Shown: positions 25,069 to 33,467 of the stretch, piece by piece
How positions within the stretch are numbered: the first letter of the stretch is position 1
How the letters are laid out: every line of letters begins with the position of its first letter
Source: JAJYSO01 sp964586655
GTDB lineage: Bacteria; Bacteroidota; Bacteroidia; Flavobacteriales; Flavobacteriaceae
Reading direction: 5' to 3'
NCBI GenBank assembly: GCA_964586655.1
Contig: CAZPGY010000003.1
Location: forward strand, 124,001-188,000
DNA: 64,000 bases
The notes under the pieces: generated by a model
Databases searched by the model: none
Told to the model about the DNA's origin: nothing
What the model saw: the letters and a program-made list of their open reading frames with translations, nothing else
Program-made: the position numbers and the translations under genes

Positions 25069-25827
25069 ATGCGGTCTGCCAAAAAGCTTGTTCTAAAAAC
25101 ATCGACCCTTGTTGTTCCACTGCTTATTGTGTTGGTGATTTGGGCGGTACTCTGGTCTGAGTTGACCTTTCACTTTAGTGTGAGTGATTGGGGGATACGC
25201 CCGCGTACTTTGATAGGGCTTCGGGGAATTGTTTTTGGCCCCTTTATTCACGGCGGAGTGATGCATGCTTTAAGCAATACTTTGCCCATGCTCTTTCTGA
25301 TGGTGGCACTGTTCTATTTTTATGAAGGGATCGCTTGGAAGGTGCTAATCTACGGCACCTTGCTGACAGGTTTTTTAACTTGGCTAATCGCTCGGGGAGG
25401 AGCTACGCATATTGGCGCCAGCGGAGTGGTCTATTTGATGTTTAGCTTCTTGTTTTTTAAAGGAATTTGGTCTAAAAACTATCGTTTGATTGCTTTGAGC
25501 CTGGTGATTGTGTTTATTTATGGCGGACTCATTTGGGGAATGGTTCCCATGGATCCCAAAATATCTTGGGAGGGACATTTGTCCGGCTTTGTCAGCGGGA
25601 TTCTATTTTCCCTGCTCTTTATAAAATACGATATCGAAACCCATTATGTTGAGCCTACCCCTACGGTCATATCGCCACAAGAAGCCGAATTTCTCAGTCA
25701 CTTTGATGAGGACGGAAACTTTGTGCCGGCTTCAGAACGCACACAAACTGAAGAAGGGGATAATTCTCTAAACATACGGGTGGAATACTGTTTTAAGCCT
25801 ACAGAAAGAGAAACCAAAGACCGTTGA
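25069..25827 (+). CDS. Rhomboid-family intramembrane serine protease
   Basis: The 252-residue membrane protein has six hydrophobic helices. The rhomboid catalytic residues are present: Ser118 in GASG and His170 in the last helix (WEGHLSG). The HxxxN oxyanion-type motif is HALSN (66-70). It should cleave membrane-spanning substrates within the bilayer; the targets are unknown. A hydrophilic tail of about 65 residues follows the last helix. Confidence 0.85.
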   Translation: MRSAKKLVLKTSTLVVPLLIVLVIWAVLWSELTFHFSVSDWGIRPRTLIGLRGIVFGPFIHGGVMHALSNTLPMLFLMVALFYFYEGIAWKVLIYGTLLTGFLTWLIARGGATHIGASGVVYLMFSFLFFKGIWSKNYRLIALSLVIVFIYGGLIWGMVPMDPKISWEGHLSGFVSGILFSLLFIKYDIETHYVEPTPTVISPQEAEFLSHFDEDGNFVPASERTQTEEGDNSLNIRVEYCFKPTERETKDR

Positions 25828-25844
25828 TTTTAAGTTTGATCCGG

Positions 25845-25881
25845 ATAAACCTGACAGGTTTCCAAAACCTGTCAGGTTTAT
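25845..25881. repeat. 17-bp perfect inverted repeat, terminator-like
   Basis: The arms 25845-25861 and 25865-25881 are exact reverse complements around a 3-base loop. Each arm contains AAACCTG-A-CAGGTTT, itself a near-palindrome. It lies between the convergent rhomboid and rlmB genes. Similar CCTGACAGG repeats are, from memory, common between genes in Flavobacteriia. A T-run is weak, so it may be a dispersed repeat used as a transcription barrier. Confidence 0.7.
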
Positions 25882-25975
25882 ATTCTTTGCTCATCAAGGA
25901 GTATATGGGGGATACGGGGAGGATTTGGATCACAAGGGCAACAACATCCAGTTGCGCTTCCCTTCTTTCATCTGT

Positions 25976-26707
25976 TTAAATTGATCTTTGCCTGACCGCT
26001 TCATACAGGAATAAAGCAGCCGCTACAGATACGTTGAGAGATTCTGTTTGACCGAGGATGGGGAGCTGGGCTTCTACATCACTTAGTTTTAATATGGATT
26101 TGGAAATCCCCATTCCCTCACTGCCCATAATGATAGCAGTTGCCGGGGTTAGATTGACATCATAGAGCGTGTGTTTGCTCTTTTCATTGGCGCTCACCAT
26201 TTGTACATCATAGGTTTTAAGAAAGAAAATCGCATCTTTAAGATGGTTGGTTTTGCAAATGGGAATGTTGAAAATGGCACCCGCCGAAGTTTTTACGGTG
26301 AGTTCATTAATTGCTGCACTGCCTTGTTTAGGGATGATGATTCCGTTGGCTCCGGCACATTCTGCAGTTCGAATAATAGCGCCAAAATTTCGTACATCCG
26401 AAACACTGTCACACAAAAGGAATAGGGGGTTTTGGGTAGCTTGAAAGGCTTGTTCTACCATGTCTTCAAGAGCACAGAATTGAATGGGAGCTATCTTGGC
26501 GGCAATACCCTGGTGATTGCCGGGAGCTATTTTGTCCAGCTTTTGAACAGGGACTCGAGAGAGCCCTATTTTCTGTTTCTTGGCTTTTGCCTGGATGATG
26601 CTGAGGGCTTTACTTTCAAGGTCCTTTTGGATAAATATTTTATCGAGACCCTGTTGACTGTCCAGCGCTTCTTCTATACTGTGGATTCCAAAAATAATGT
26701 TTTTCAT
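25976..26707 (-). CDS. rlmB: 23S rRNA (guanosine-2'-O)-methyltransferase RlmB
   Basis: This 243-residue SpoU-family enzyme methylates G2251 of 23S rRNA in E. coli numbering. It shows the N-terminal substrate-binding domain starting IIFGIHSIEEAL. The three SpoU motifs follow: NFGAIIRTAECAGANGIIIP, MGSEGMGIS and LNVSVAAALFLYEAVRQ, which form the knotted SAM site. A related TrmH-type target cannot be fully excluded. Confidence 0.9.
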   Translation of the reverse strand: MKNIIFGIHSIEEALDSQQGLDKIFIQKDLESKALSIIQAKAKKQKIGLSRVPVQKLDKIAPGNHQGIAAKIAPIQFCALEDMVEQAFQATQNPLFLLCDSVSDVRNFGAIIRTAECAGANGIIIPKQGSAAINELTVKTSAGAIFNIPICKTNHLKDAIFFLKTYDVQMVSANEKSKHTLYDVNLTPATAIIMGSEGMGISKSILKLSDVEAQLPILGQTESLNVSVAAALFLYEAVRQRSI

Positions 26708-26714
26708 TGATTTA

Positions 26715-26763
26715 AAATTTAAACATAAATATCGGATTAATTTGTAGGTCTTTTGGGTGTAAT
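26715..26763 (+). repeat. 49-bp dispersed segment, copy 1
   Basis: AAATTTAAACATAAATAT with a following TTTGTAGGTCT matches 57425-57473 at about 38 of 49 positions without gaps. A more diverged copy lies at 54012-54045 before eno. Here it ends exactly where the 192-bp element begins. Confidence 0.55.
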
Positions 26764-26954
26764 ACGGAAGTGAGGTTCAAAATAGACGAATCTTTCTGTT
26801 AAACTTACAAATTTCTGCGTTAATCCCGCACGTGCGAGACACCATAACTACAGCTATGGCTGTGCCTGTGTCTGCCGACGAGGCAGGCTTTTTGCCTTGA
26901 CCTTTGAAATTTTAACGACAAAATATTTAGTCTATTTCAAAAATCACTTCCGTA
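26763..26954. repeat. 192-bp element with 25-bp terminal inverted repeats
   Basis: The ends 26763-26787 and 26930-26954 are reverse complements at 21 of 25 positions, beginning TACGGAAGTGA. TAA flanks both sides (26760-26762 and 26955-26957). The interior has no long ORF but folds well: AGACAC/GTGTCT encloses CCATA/TATGG, followed by AGGCAGGC...GCCT. I infer a non-autonomous insertion element. No second full copy is in the window. Confidence 0.65.
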
Positions 26955-26974
26955 TAAGTTTCTTTTTTCAGGGG

Positions 26975-27239
26975 CTTATCCCGGAAAATTCATGAGATTT
27001 ATTTTAAGCGGATTTAAGGTGGTATGCTGAGTTTACCGAAGTGCGTCAAATCCTGCAGCTGTACTTGCGTACCGCAAAGGGTTTGCAGCGTAAAAGACGT
27101 CAAAATAAATCCAAGCAGTATGAACTATCCATAGCCCAAATTTGAGTCTTTATATTTTGTCTATTTACATCATTAATTCCCTGATAATATGCAAATTATT
27201 TAGTTGTTACTCTATTTGCGGTGAATTTTTCGGGTTATG
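26975..27239 (-). repeat. CTTAACCCG element, short copy (265 bp)
   Basis: Read on the minus strand this matches 55492-55947 along its whole length apart from insertions in the other copy. Its ends (CATAACCCGAAAAATTCA and CTTATCCCGGAAAATTCA) are inverted repeats. It contains the conserved hairpin GCAAACCCTTTGC, a GTAC-GCAA-GTAC tetraloop hairpin, CTGCAG and a GACGCACTTCGG block. It is non-coding. Confidence 0.75.
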
Positions 27240-27262
27240 GAGGCCTAAGATAAAGATTAAAA

Positions 27263-27291
27263 AAATCCCGCTATAATATTTAGCGGGATTT
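27263..27291 (-). terminator. Terminator of the SusCD locus
   Basis: AAATCCCGCTA (27263-27273) pairs perfectly with TAGCGGGATTT (27281-27291). On the minus strand a T-run follows (A-run 27257-27265). It is 25 bp past the last gene of the locus. Confidence 0.88.
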
Positions 27292-27315
27292 GTTATTAAT
27301 GCTACAAAGCAACTC

Positions 27316-27849
27316 TTAATTGTTTTGCGCTTGACCTTCTTGAGCGTTGTTATCTTCGCTTAAGGTTATCGTGACTTCAACATCAAAGGCAGCCGTAAAT
27401 AGAGCTTCCTGTAAAGTTAAATGAAACGTTTGTGTAGCCGGGTCATAAGTCCCTGTTCCACCGGGGAACATTCCCGGGTCGTCGGCATCGCTTTTAACGG
27501 TTACCGTGTTGTCTTCGTGAATAACAAGGTAAACCGGATAAGGGAAACCACTTTGATTACCACCGGTAGCGGCGGATACGAAGTTCCCCCAAATATTAGG
27601 AGAGTAATATTCGCAGTGATCCACTACGGTTCTTACTTTATTGATTTTGGCTTCAAAATCGTTAAAGTCTGTTTCTCCCAATTCAGGAATAGCAGTACTC
27701 CCCATATAGTCGCCCAAAAATTGATCTGAATTGGGACAAGTGGTGGGAGTAGCTCCAAACTTTCCACTATTGGGATTGTTGTGTTCACATGATGATGTCA
27801 TGAAGCCTGCAACGATAAACAAGGCCAGTATTAAGATTCTATTTTTCAT
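27316..27849 (-). CDS. Lipoprotein of the SusCD locus, accessory 2
   Basis: The 177-residue protein has a lipobox (TSSCEHN, Cys21). It then has CPNSDQFLGDYMGST, a region with several aromatic residues, and a strand pattern HEDNTVTVKSDAD typical of small beta-sandwiches. The CP-(4)-FL-GDYM motif is shared with the lipoprotein encoded just upstream. I infer a surface-exposed accessory ligand-binding lipoprotein. It is the last gene before the terminator. Confidence 0.65.
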   Translation of the reverse strand: MKNRILILALFIVAGFMTSSCEHNNPNSGKFGATPTTCPNSDQFLGDYMGSTAIPELGETDFNDFEAKINKVRTVVDHCEYYSPNIWGNFVSAATGGNQSGFPYPVYLVIHEDNTVTVKSDADDPGMFPGGTGTYDPATQTFHLTLQEALFTAAFDVEVTITLSEDNNAQEGQAQNN

Positions 27850-27859
27850 ATTTACTATT

Positions 27860-28726
27860 TTAATTGACTTGAGTTAATTTAAAGGAGGCCAAACCGCTTC
27901 CACCACAGTCATTGGTGAGGTCTTCATTATAGTTAATGACATAAGTGGTTTGCTCGTTTTCCTTATCGTAGGTGGTGTTTTGGTCGTTTGGAGCCGGGCC
28001 ATAAAAAATTCCATTTGTACACTTTACACTAATATCGGTCTTCTGGAAGATGAACTGTCCACAAACCAAGTTGATGGCAAACTTTGTGGGAGGACCATAA
28101 CCTACTAAAGGAGTTGTCGTAAACACTCTTTGTGTTGGGCTATCTCCAATGGATAGGGTAACGACTTCTTCTGCGAAGTTGTCAGTACTATTACTGGGGC
28201 CTAAGGATTGTGTAACATTGGTCAGCATATAATCCCCCACCAAAAAGTCTTCCGGTATCGGGCAAACTTCGTATTGTGTCAAGGTGGTGATGGTGTTTTC
28301 CATAACAATATCGCCTGACGGGTTGGGATTAGAGAGTTCAAGGGTGATGATTTCTACCGGCGAAATCTCCACAAGCCCGTTGTCTTCTCCATAAACTTCA
28401 AGGATGCCAATATACTTTCCGGCCGGAATGGTAACCGTAGTGGGTACCGAATATGTGGCCGGGTTAGCAGTAGTTTGCCCATCATCATGCAATATAGTTA
28501 CATTAAAAGTTCGGTCAGCATCGCTTATGGTGCTGGCTTGAACTTGGATCTCCATGGTAGTACTGCTGTCTCTCGGAACTTCAAAATTATAGGCGGCATT
28601 GCCAAAACGAACCAAGGTTTGGCTGCCGGCACTTCCATCATATATAGGTCGGTTCTTATCGTCAGAACAGGATATGAGGGTAAGGGTTGCGATTGCTAAA
28701 AGCATTAATCTTATCGACAATTTCAT
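27860..28726 (-). CDS. Lipoprotein of the SusCD locus, accessory 1 (DUF1735/DUF4843-like N-terminus)
   Basis: The 288-residue protein has lipobox LISCSDD (Cys20). The N-terminal domain (about 30-140) resembles the DUF1735/4843-type Ig-like domains of SusE-like positions (VRFGNAAYNFEVPRDSS, VTIPAGKYIGILEVYG). The C-terminal domain begins CPIPEDFLVGDYMLTNV, matching the neighbouring lipoprotein. It starts 20 bp after the susD stop. It probably sits on the cell surface with SusD and helps capture ligand. Confidence 0.7.
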   Translation of the reverse strand: MKLSIRLMLLAIATLTLISCSDDKNRPIYDGSAGSQTLVRFGNAAYNFEVPRDSSTTMEIQVQASTISDADRTFNVTILHDDGQTTANPATYSVPTTVTIPAGKYIGILEVYGEDNGLVEISPVEIITLELSNPNPSGDIVMENTITTLTQYEVCPIPEDFLVGDYMLTNVTQSLGPSNSTDNFAEEVVTLSIGDSPTQRVFTTTPLVGYGPPTKFAINLVCGQFIFQKTDISVKCTNGIFYGPAPNDQNTTYDKENEQTTYVINYNEDLTNDCGGSGLASFKLTQVN

Positions 28727-28746
28727 TTTTTTATGTTTTTTACTAA

Positions 28747-30249
28747 TTAATAGCCTGGGTTTTGTTGAATCTTACTGTTGGCGTTCAATTCGGCTTGAGG
28801 AATTGGGAAAACCCAACGGTGATCGTTTTTGGGGAGGTCACATTGTAAAGCGCTAAAGGAATTACAATCAACCGCCAATCGGGTGACTCCTTGATTGGTA
28901 ACATCTCTGAAACGTTTTAGATCCAAATAACGGTGAGCTTCAAAAGCCAATTCGAGTCTGCGTTGTTCCAAAATCGTAATCAAGGCATCGTTTTGCCCGG
29001 AAAAAGAAACGGTGGGTGCTCCACTGGTATATCGCAGGCTTAGCAATTCATTGATGCTGGATTGTGCTCCGGAAATATCACCGCTTCGGGCTTGCGCCTC
29101 AGCTTTGATGAGCAACATTTCGGCGCTTCTGATGATTTTGTCATCATTGGTCAATAAACTGCGGCTTGAACCGGGATATTTGTAAATCAACAGAATGTTT
29201 CTGGGGTCGTTTTGTCCAAAATACAGAGAACCCAAAAGGTTGCCATTCGGATTAAAGGGATCCGGCTCTACGGGCTTAACGACAACATTAAACCTAACGT
29301 CAGCAGCGTTACCTTGATAAAACTGATTGAACAGTTCGTTAGAAACTTCATAAATGGGATCACCATCACGATCTACTTGGTTGAAGTAAAAAATACTTGC
29401 AATTTCTCCATCGTTAGTGGTGTAACGTCTCTTATAGATTACGCCGGCATTGCTTTGATCGGTAAAGATATTGGGGTATTCAGTAGCGTCAGCTACAGGA
29501 ACTTGAGCCAAAATGGTGTTGACCGTATCGATAACTTGGTTCATGATGGCCGGGTCGTCTTGACCGTGGAACAACATTAACCTTGCCCGCATGGCTTGGA
29601 AAGCGGTTTTAGACATATAAGCGGCGCCTAAATCGGTGCTCCCCATGAGGCTTTCAGCTTTATCCAAATCGGCGTGGATAAAGTTGACCACTTCCCCAAC
29701 AGTATTTCGTGTAGGTTCGATGTCGAGATTCTCAGGGACAAAGTCCATGATGGGAACCGATAATGCATTGTCATCGGTATAGCTTTCAGAAAAGTACTGA
29801 TAAAGATCCAAATGACATAGCGCACGGATTCCATACAATTGGCCGGCAATAATATCGGCGGCTTGTTGTTCTTCAACGGTGGCGTATTCCAATTCATGAT
29901 AAGCATCCAATACGCGGTTGGCAAAGTTGATGGTAGCATAACGATTTACCCAAATTCCGGTTGGAGAGCCGGAAGTGGGGTTGAGTCGGTAGTTATACAA
30001 ACCTTGTCCGCCACCGGTATTGTCGGTTCCTCGTTTAATGTTGTCGGTAAAGACAGCATTAAAGAAAATCGCATCAAACCGTGAATAGTTTCCATACACG
30101 GAATTGAGCCCTTTTTGCAGATCTTCGACACTTTCAAAGGTCGTTTCTGGGACCAAGGTGCCGGGCTGTTCTATAGATGTCGCATCTTCACAAGCGCTAA
30201 AAAGCCCAAGTAAGATGATGACCGAAATTAATTTAAGTGTTGTTTTCAT
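28747..30249 (-). CDS. SusD/RagB-family surface lipoprotein
   Basis: The 500-residue protein has lipobox LFSACED (Cys20 region), then the TPR-rich SusD fold: LQKGLNSVYGNYSRFDAIFF, YGIRALCHLDLYQYFSESY, and the C-terminal ELAFEAHRYLDLKRF and WVFPIPQAELNANSKIQQNPGY. SusD proteins form the lid of a SusC channel and bind the nutrient. I place the start at MKTTLKL (30249), 13 bp after the susC stop. No glycan- or peptide-degrading enzyme is nearby, so the nutrient is unknown. Confidence 0.92.
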   Translation of the reverse strand: MKTTLKLISVIILLGLFSACEDATSIEQPGTLVPETTFESVEDLQKGLNSVYGNYSRFDAIFFNAVFTDNIKRGTDNTGGGQGLYNYRLNPTSGSPTGIWVNRYATINFANRVLDAYHELEYATVEEQQAADIIAGQLYGIRALCHLDLYQYFSESYTDDNALSVPIMDFVPENLDIEPTRNTVGEVVNFIHADLDKAESLMGSTDLGAAYMSKTAFQAMRARLMLFHGQDDPAIMNQVIDTVNTILAQVPVADATEYPNIFTDQSNAGVIYKRRYTTNDGEIASIFYFNQVDRDGDPIYEVSNELFNQFYQGNAADVRFNVVVKPVEPDPFNPNGNLLGSLYFGQNDPRNILLIYKYPGSSRSLLTNDDKIIRSAEMLLIKAEAQARSGDISGAQSSINELLSLRYTSGAPTVSFSGQNDALITILEQRRLELAFEAHRYLDLKRFRDVTNQGVTRLAVDCNSFSALQCDLPKNDHRWVFPIPQAELNANSKIQQNPGY

Positions 30250-30262
30250 AGTTGTTTCGTTA

Positions 30263-33200
30263 TTAAAATTTAAGGTCAAGTCCGAGGGTGTAGGTTTTTA
30301 CACTTGGATAACGTGAAATTTCTATCCCGGTATAACCACTCTCAGGGTCATATCCCGGATAGCTGGTAAATGTAATTAGGTTTTGTCCTTGGATATAGAG
30401 TTGAACAGAAGTAAACGGCAAGCGTTTCAACTGGTCTCTGTCAAAGGTATAAGACAAGCTTACGCTGCGCAAGCGCAAGTATGAGGCATCAAAGATATAA
30501 CGGTCGGTTTTCCCATAATCTGAGATGTCATATTGCCCGTTAAGTCTTGGTACACTGGTGATTTGCCCTACTTGATTCCAAGCGTTCAACAAGGATGTTG
30601 GGCTATTGTTGTTGATATAACTTGAGGGATCTTCTAACAGAGAAAGGTCATTGCTAAAACGCCATACATCGGCTTTATATACCCAGTCTTGGCTCAATGC
30701 AAAACCTTTATAACTGACAACGGCGCCAAATCCACCTTTAAAAGTTGGGTAGATAAACTTGTCTTCAAAGACGCGGTCGGCATTGTCAATGTTTTCAGTA
30801 AGGTTTCCGTTCTTGTCATAAAAGAGCGGGTGACCATTGGAAGGGTTTACGCCAGCATATCTTACCGTGTAATATTCTCCTAAGCTCTCTCCTTCTTTTA
30901 GGGCGGTTAACCCACCGTTAAAGACCAAACCATTTTCGTCGGTTCCGGCCAATTCCAAGAGTTCACTTTTGTTGTAAGCACTGTTGGCGTACAATGAAAT
31001 TCGCCAGTCTGCGGTACTCAGCAGGTTGTATTTTACGAATACTTCTACCCCTCTGTTGATCAAGCTGCCGATATTGGCGTTGATTGCAGTGGTGGCGTTA
31101 ACAGCAGAAATGGGCTTGCTTTGGTAAAGATCCACGGTTTTTCGGGTGTAGTAATCAATTTTACCGTGAAGTTTGTCTTTCCAAATTCCAAAATCAAGCC
31201 CGATGTCCATTGATTTAATGGTTTCCCATCGCAGGGTAGGATTGGCAATATTGGCCGGCACATAGCCACTGGAGTTGAAATAGCCATCGTTGGAGGTGTA
31301 TAGGTTTCTAAACAGATCCAATCCTCCGTAATAAGAACCGGTGATGGTTTGGTTACCGGTGGTACCGTAACCGGCACGCAATTTCAACATGTTGATGGCG
31401 CTGCCGTCCATAAAGCTCTCTTCATCGATATTCCAACGTCCGGAAACCGACCAGAAAGTACCCCATTTGTTTTCGTCAACAAATCGTACAGAGGCATCGC
31501 GACGGATACTTCCGGAGAATCCGAATCGTCCGTCAAAGTCATAGTCAGCTGTGGCAAAATAGGAGAACATTCCTATAGAGATATTGGTCAAGTTTAAATT
31601 AGTTCGCTGCGCATAAATCATTTGTGGATCTCCACTACCTAAGCTTTCAAAAACCTGTAGTTGGAAAGCCGCATCGGTTCCAATCAATTTGGGATCCAAA
31701 CCTCTGGTGTTATAGCCCAATCCGTTAAGATAGGAGCGGTTGTACTCTGTAAAGAGGTTGACATTTAAGGTGTGCTTGTTCCAAGAATTGTTGTAGTTCA
31801 GGTTGGATCGGGTCACAAAGCGGAAGTCGCGCTGGTAGGATTCGCTTTGGATACCGCCATAATTTGCGCGGATATCAACTTGGAATGGTCCTAATAGCGA
31901 TAATGGGTGGGTGATTCCGGTATAACGGGTCTCCATCAGGTTGGCTCCGATACTCACCCCGGCGGTTAAGTTTTTGGCAAAATTCCAATCTGCTCGGAAG
32001 TTACCGATAATATTAAAACGCTCGTAGTGTTGGGTGTTCATCGCTCCACTATTCAAAAGCACAATGGGGGAGTTGATAGGAGTAATAGCGCTTGCATCTC
32101 CGGGTTCCAACCCACCATCTTGGGTGATGCTGCCGTCCGGGTCATAAGGGTTCACTAAAGGAGAACCGGTCAAAGCGTTCATAAAGGGGTCAAAATAAGT
32201 ATAGTATTGACTAAAGTTTGGGTTAAAATCAGACTTCGTGAAGTTTGTATTTAAAGTGGTGCTGTAGGTGAACTTGTCATTACTTGATTTGCCATGAAGT
32301 TTGTTTCTAAATCCAAAACGCTGAAGTCCGGAAGGCCCAAATACCCCATCTTGATTCAAGTAAGAAAGAGTAGTACTGGTGGCCATGTTTTCAGAACCCG
32401 CAGAGATGGTAATGTCTTGACGACTGGTTCGTGCCGGATTAAAGTAAACATCGGCCCAATCGGTATTGATATGCTTGGCATAATTGGCAATCTCAGCATC
32501 GGTCATATTTTTGTGAAGCCCGGGAAGATCAGGAACGCCCAATTCATTGTCTATGAGGAAATGTAATTTTTCCTTTGAATTCATCATTTCTAAATTTAAA
32601 GGCATAAGCGTTGAGAATCCATATTGGGAATGGAAACTAAACGAAAGGTTTTTGTTGTATTGCCCTCCTTTTGTGGTCACTACAATCACCCCGTTTGCTC
32701 CACGGTTACCATAAACAGCAATCGCATTAGGCCCTTTCAAGACGTTGACGCTTTCCACTTCGTTGGGGCCGAGCATATTAAAGCTTCTTTGATTGGCAGG
32801 AACACCATCGATAATATACAAAGGTGTGATTTTACCGTTGATAGAGCCAACTCCACGCAGGATTACAGTACTTCCTGAACCCGGACGACCACTGTTGCTA
32901 CCAATGTTCAACCCCGGAACTTTTCCTTGCAAGGCATCAATCAAAGATGCACTGGGTTGATTTTCAATGTCTTCAGCGGTAATGGTGGTAACCGATTTGG
33001 TACTTTTTGCTTTGGTTTGGGTTTCATAACCGGTGGAAATCATTACGGTTTCCAGGGTTTCTCCCTGCTCCAGTACCACATTAATGGTGGTTTGCATACC
33101 CACTTTTACCGTTTTGTCGGCAAAACCCACAAAGGAGAACTTTAGGGTTGCTCCGGGTTCTACAGTAAGGCTGTAATGCCCGTTAAAATCGGTTTGGGTG

Positions 33201-33355
33201 CCCGAATCGGTACCCACAACGGATATGTTTACGCCGGGTAATGCCATTCCATTGGCATCTTTCACAGTCCCGGAAATCTGTTTTTCTTGCGCAAAGGATA
33301 TTTGCACAACCAACGCCAACAATAGCGTTAGGATTCCTCTTAACTTTGTTTTCAT
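30263..33355 (-). CDS. SusC/RagA-family TonB-dependent transporter
   Basis: The 1030-residue outer-membrane transporter begins with a signal peptide (ending ISFAQ) and a carboxypeptidase-regulatory-like domain (KQISGTVKDANGMALPGVNI). The plug follows (SLIDALQGKVPGLNI, VLKGPNAIAVYGNRGANGV), then a 22-strand barrel ending in a strand closing LGLDLKF. It imports nutrients using TonB energy together with the SusD partner just downstream. The chosen start at 33355 removes ten unlikely upstream residues. Confidence 0.93.
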   Translation of the reverse strand: MKTKLRGILTLLLALVVQISFAQEKQISGTVKDANGMALPGVNISVVGTDSGTQTDFNGHYSLTVEPGATLKFSFVGFADKTVKVGMQTTINVVLEQGETLETVMISTGYETQTKAKSTKSVTTITAEDIENQPSASLIDALQGKVPGLNIGSNSGRPGSGSTVILRGVGSINGKITPLYIIDGVPANQRSFNMLGPNEVESVNVLKGPNAIAVYGNRGANGVIVVTTKGGQYNKNLSFSFHSQYGFSTLMPLNLEMMNSKEKLHFLIDNELGVPDLPGLHKNMTDAEIANYAKHINTDWADVYFNPARTSRQDITISAGSENMATSTTLSYLNQDGVFGPSGLQRFGFRNKLHGKSSNDKFTYSTTLNTNFTKSDFNPNFSQYYTYFDPFMNALTGSPLVNPYDPDGSITQDGGLEPGDASAITPINSPIVLLNSGAMNTQHYERFNIIGNFRADWNFAKNLTAGVSIGANLMETRYTGITHPLSLLGPFQVDIRANYGGIQSESYQRDFRFVTRSNLNYNNSWNKHTLNVNLFTEYNRSYLNGLGYNTRGLDPKLIGTDAAFQLQVFESLGSGDPQMIYAQRTNLNLTNISIGMFSYFATADYDFDGRFGFSGSIRRDASVRFVDENKWGTFWSVSGRWNIDEESFMDGSAINMLKLRAGYGTTGNQTITGSYYGGLDLFRNLYTSNDGYFNSSGYVPANIANPTLRWETIKSMDIGLDFGIWKDKLHGKIDYYTRKTVDLYQSKPISAVNATTAINANIGSLINRGVEVFVKYNLLSTADWRISLYANSAYNKSELLELAGTDENGLVFNGGLTALKEGESLGEYYTVRYAGVNPSNGHPLFYDKNGNLTENIDNADRVFEDKFIYPTFKGGFGAVVSYKGFALSQDWVYKADVWRFSNDLSLLEDPSSYINNNSPTSLLNAWNQVGQITSVPRLNGQYDISDYGKTDRYIFDASYLRLRSVSLSYTFDRDQLKRLPFTSVQLYIQGQNLITFTSYPGYDPESGYTGIEISRYPSVKTYTLGLDLKF

Positions 33356-33467
33356 GTTATGTCTATTTGAATTAGCCAACGCCAAAAATCCTAATTAATA
33401 GTTAATAATGCAACCTTTTTAGGGGTTAATTTTTATTTTTTTCTGGCGATGCCGTTTTTTCATAAGT

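Noticed and set aside
25845..25881. Repeat considered as a CRISPR array
   Set aside because: Only two arms in inverted orientation with a 3-base loop; no spacers, no further direct copies and no cas genes.
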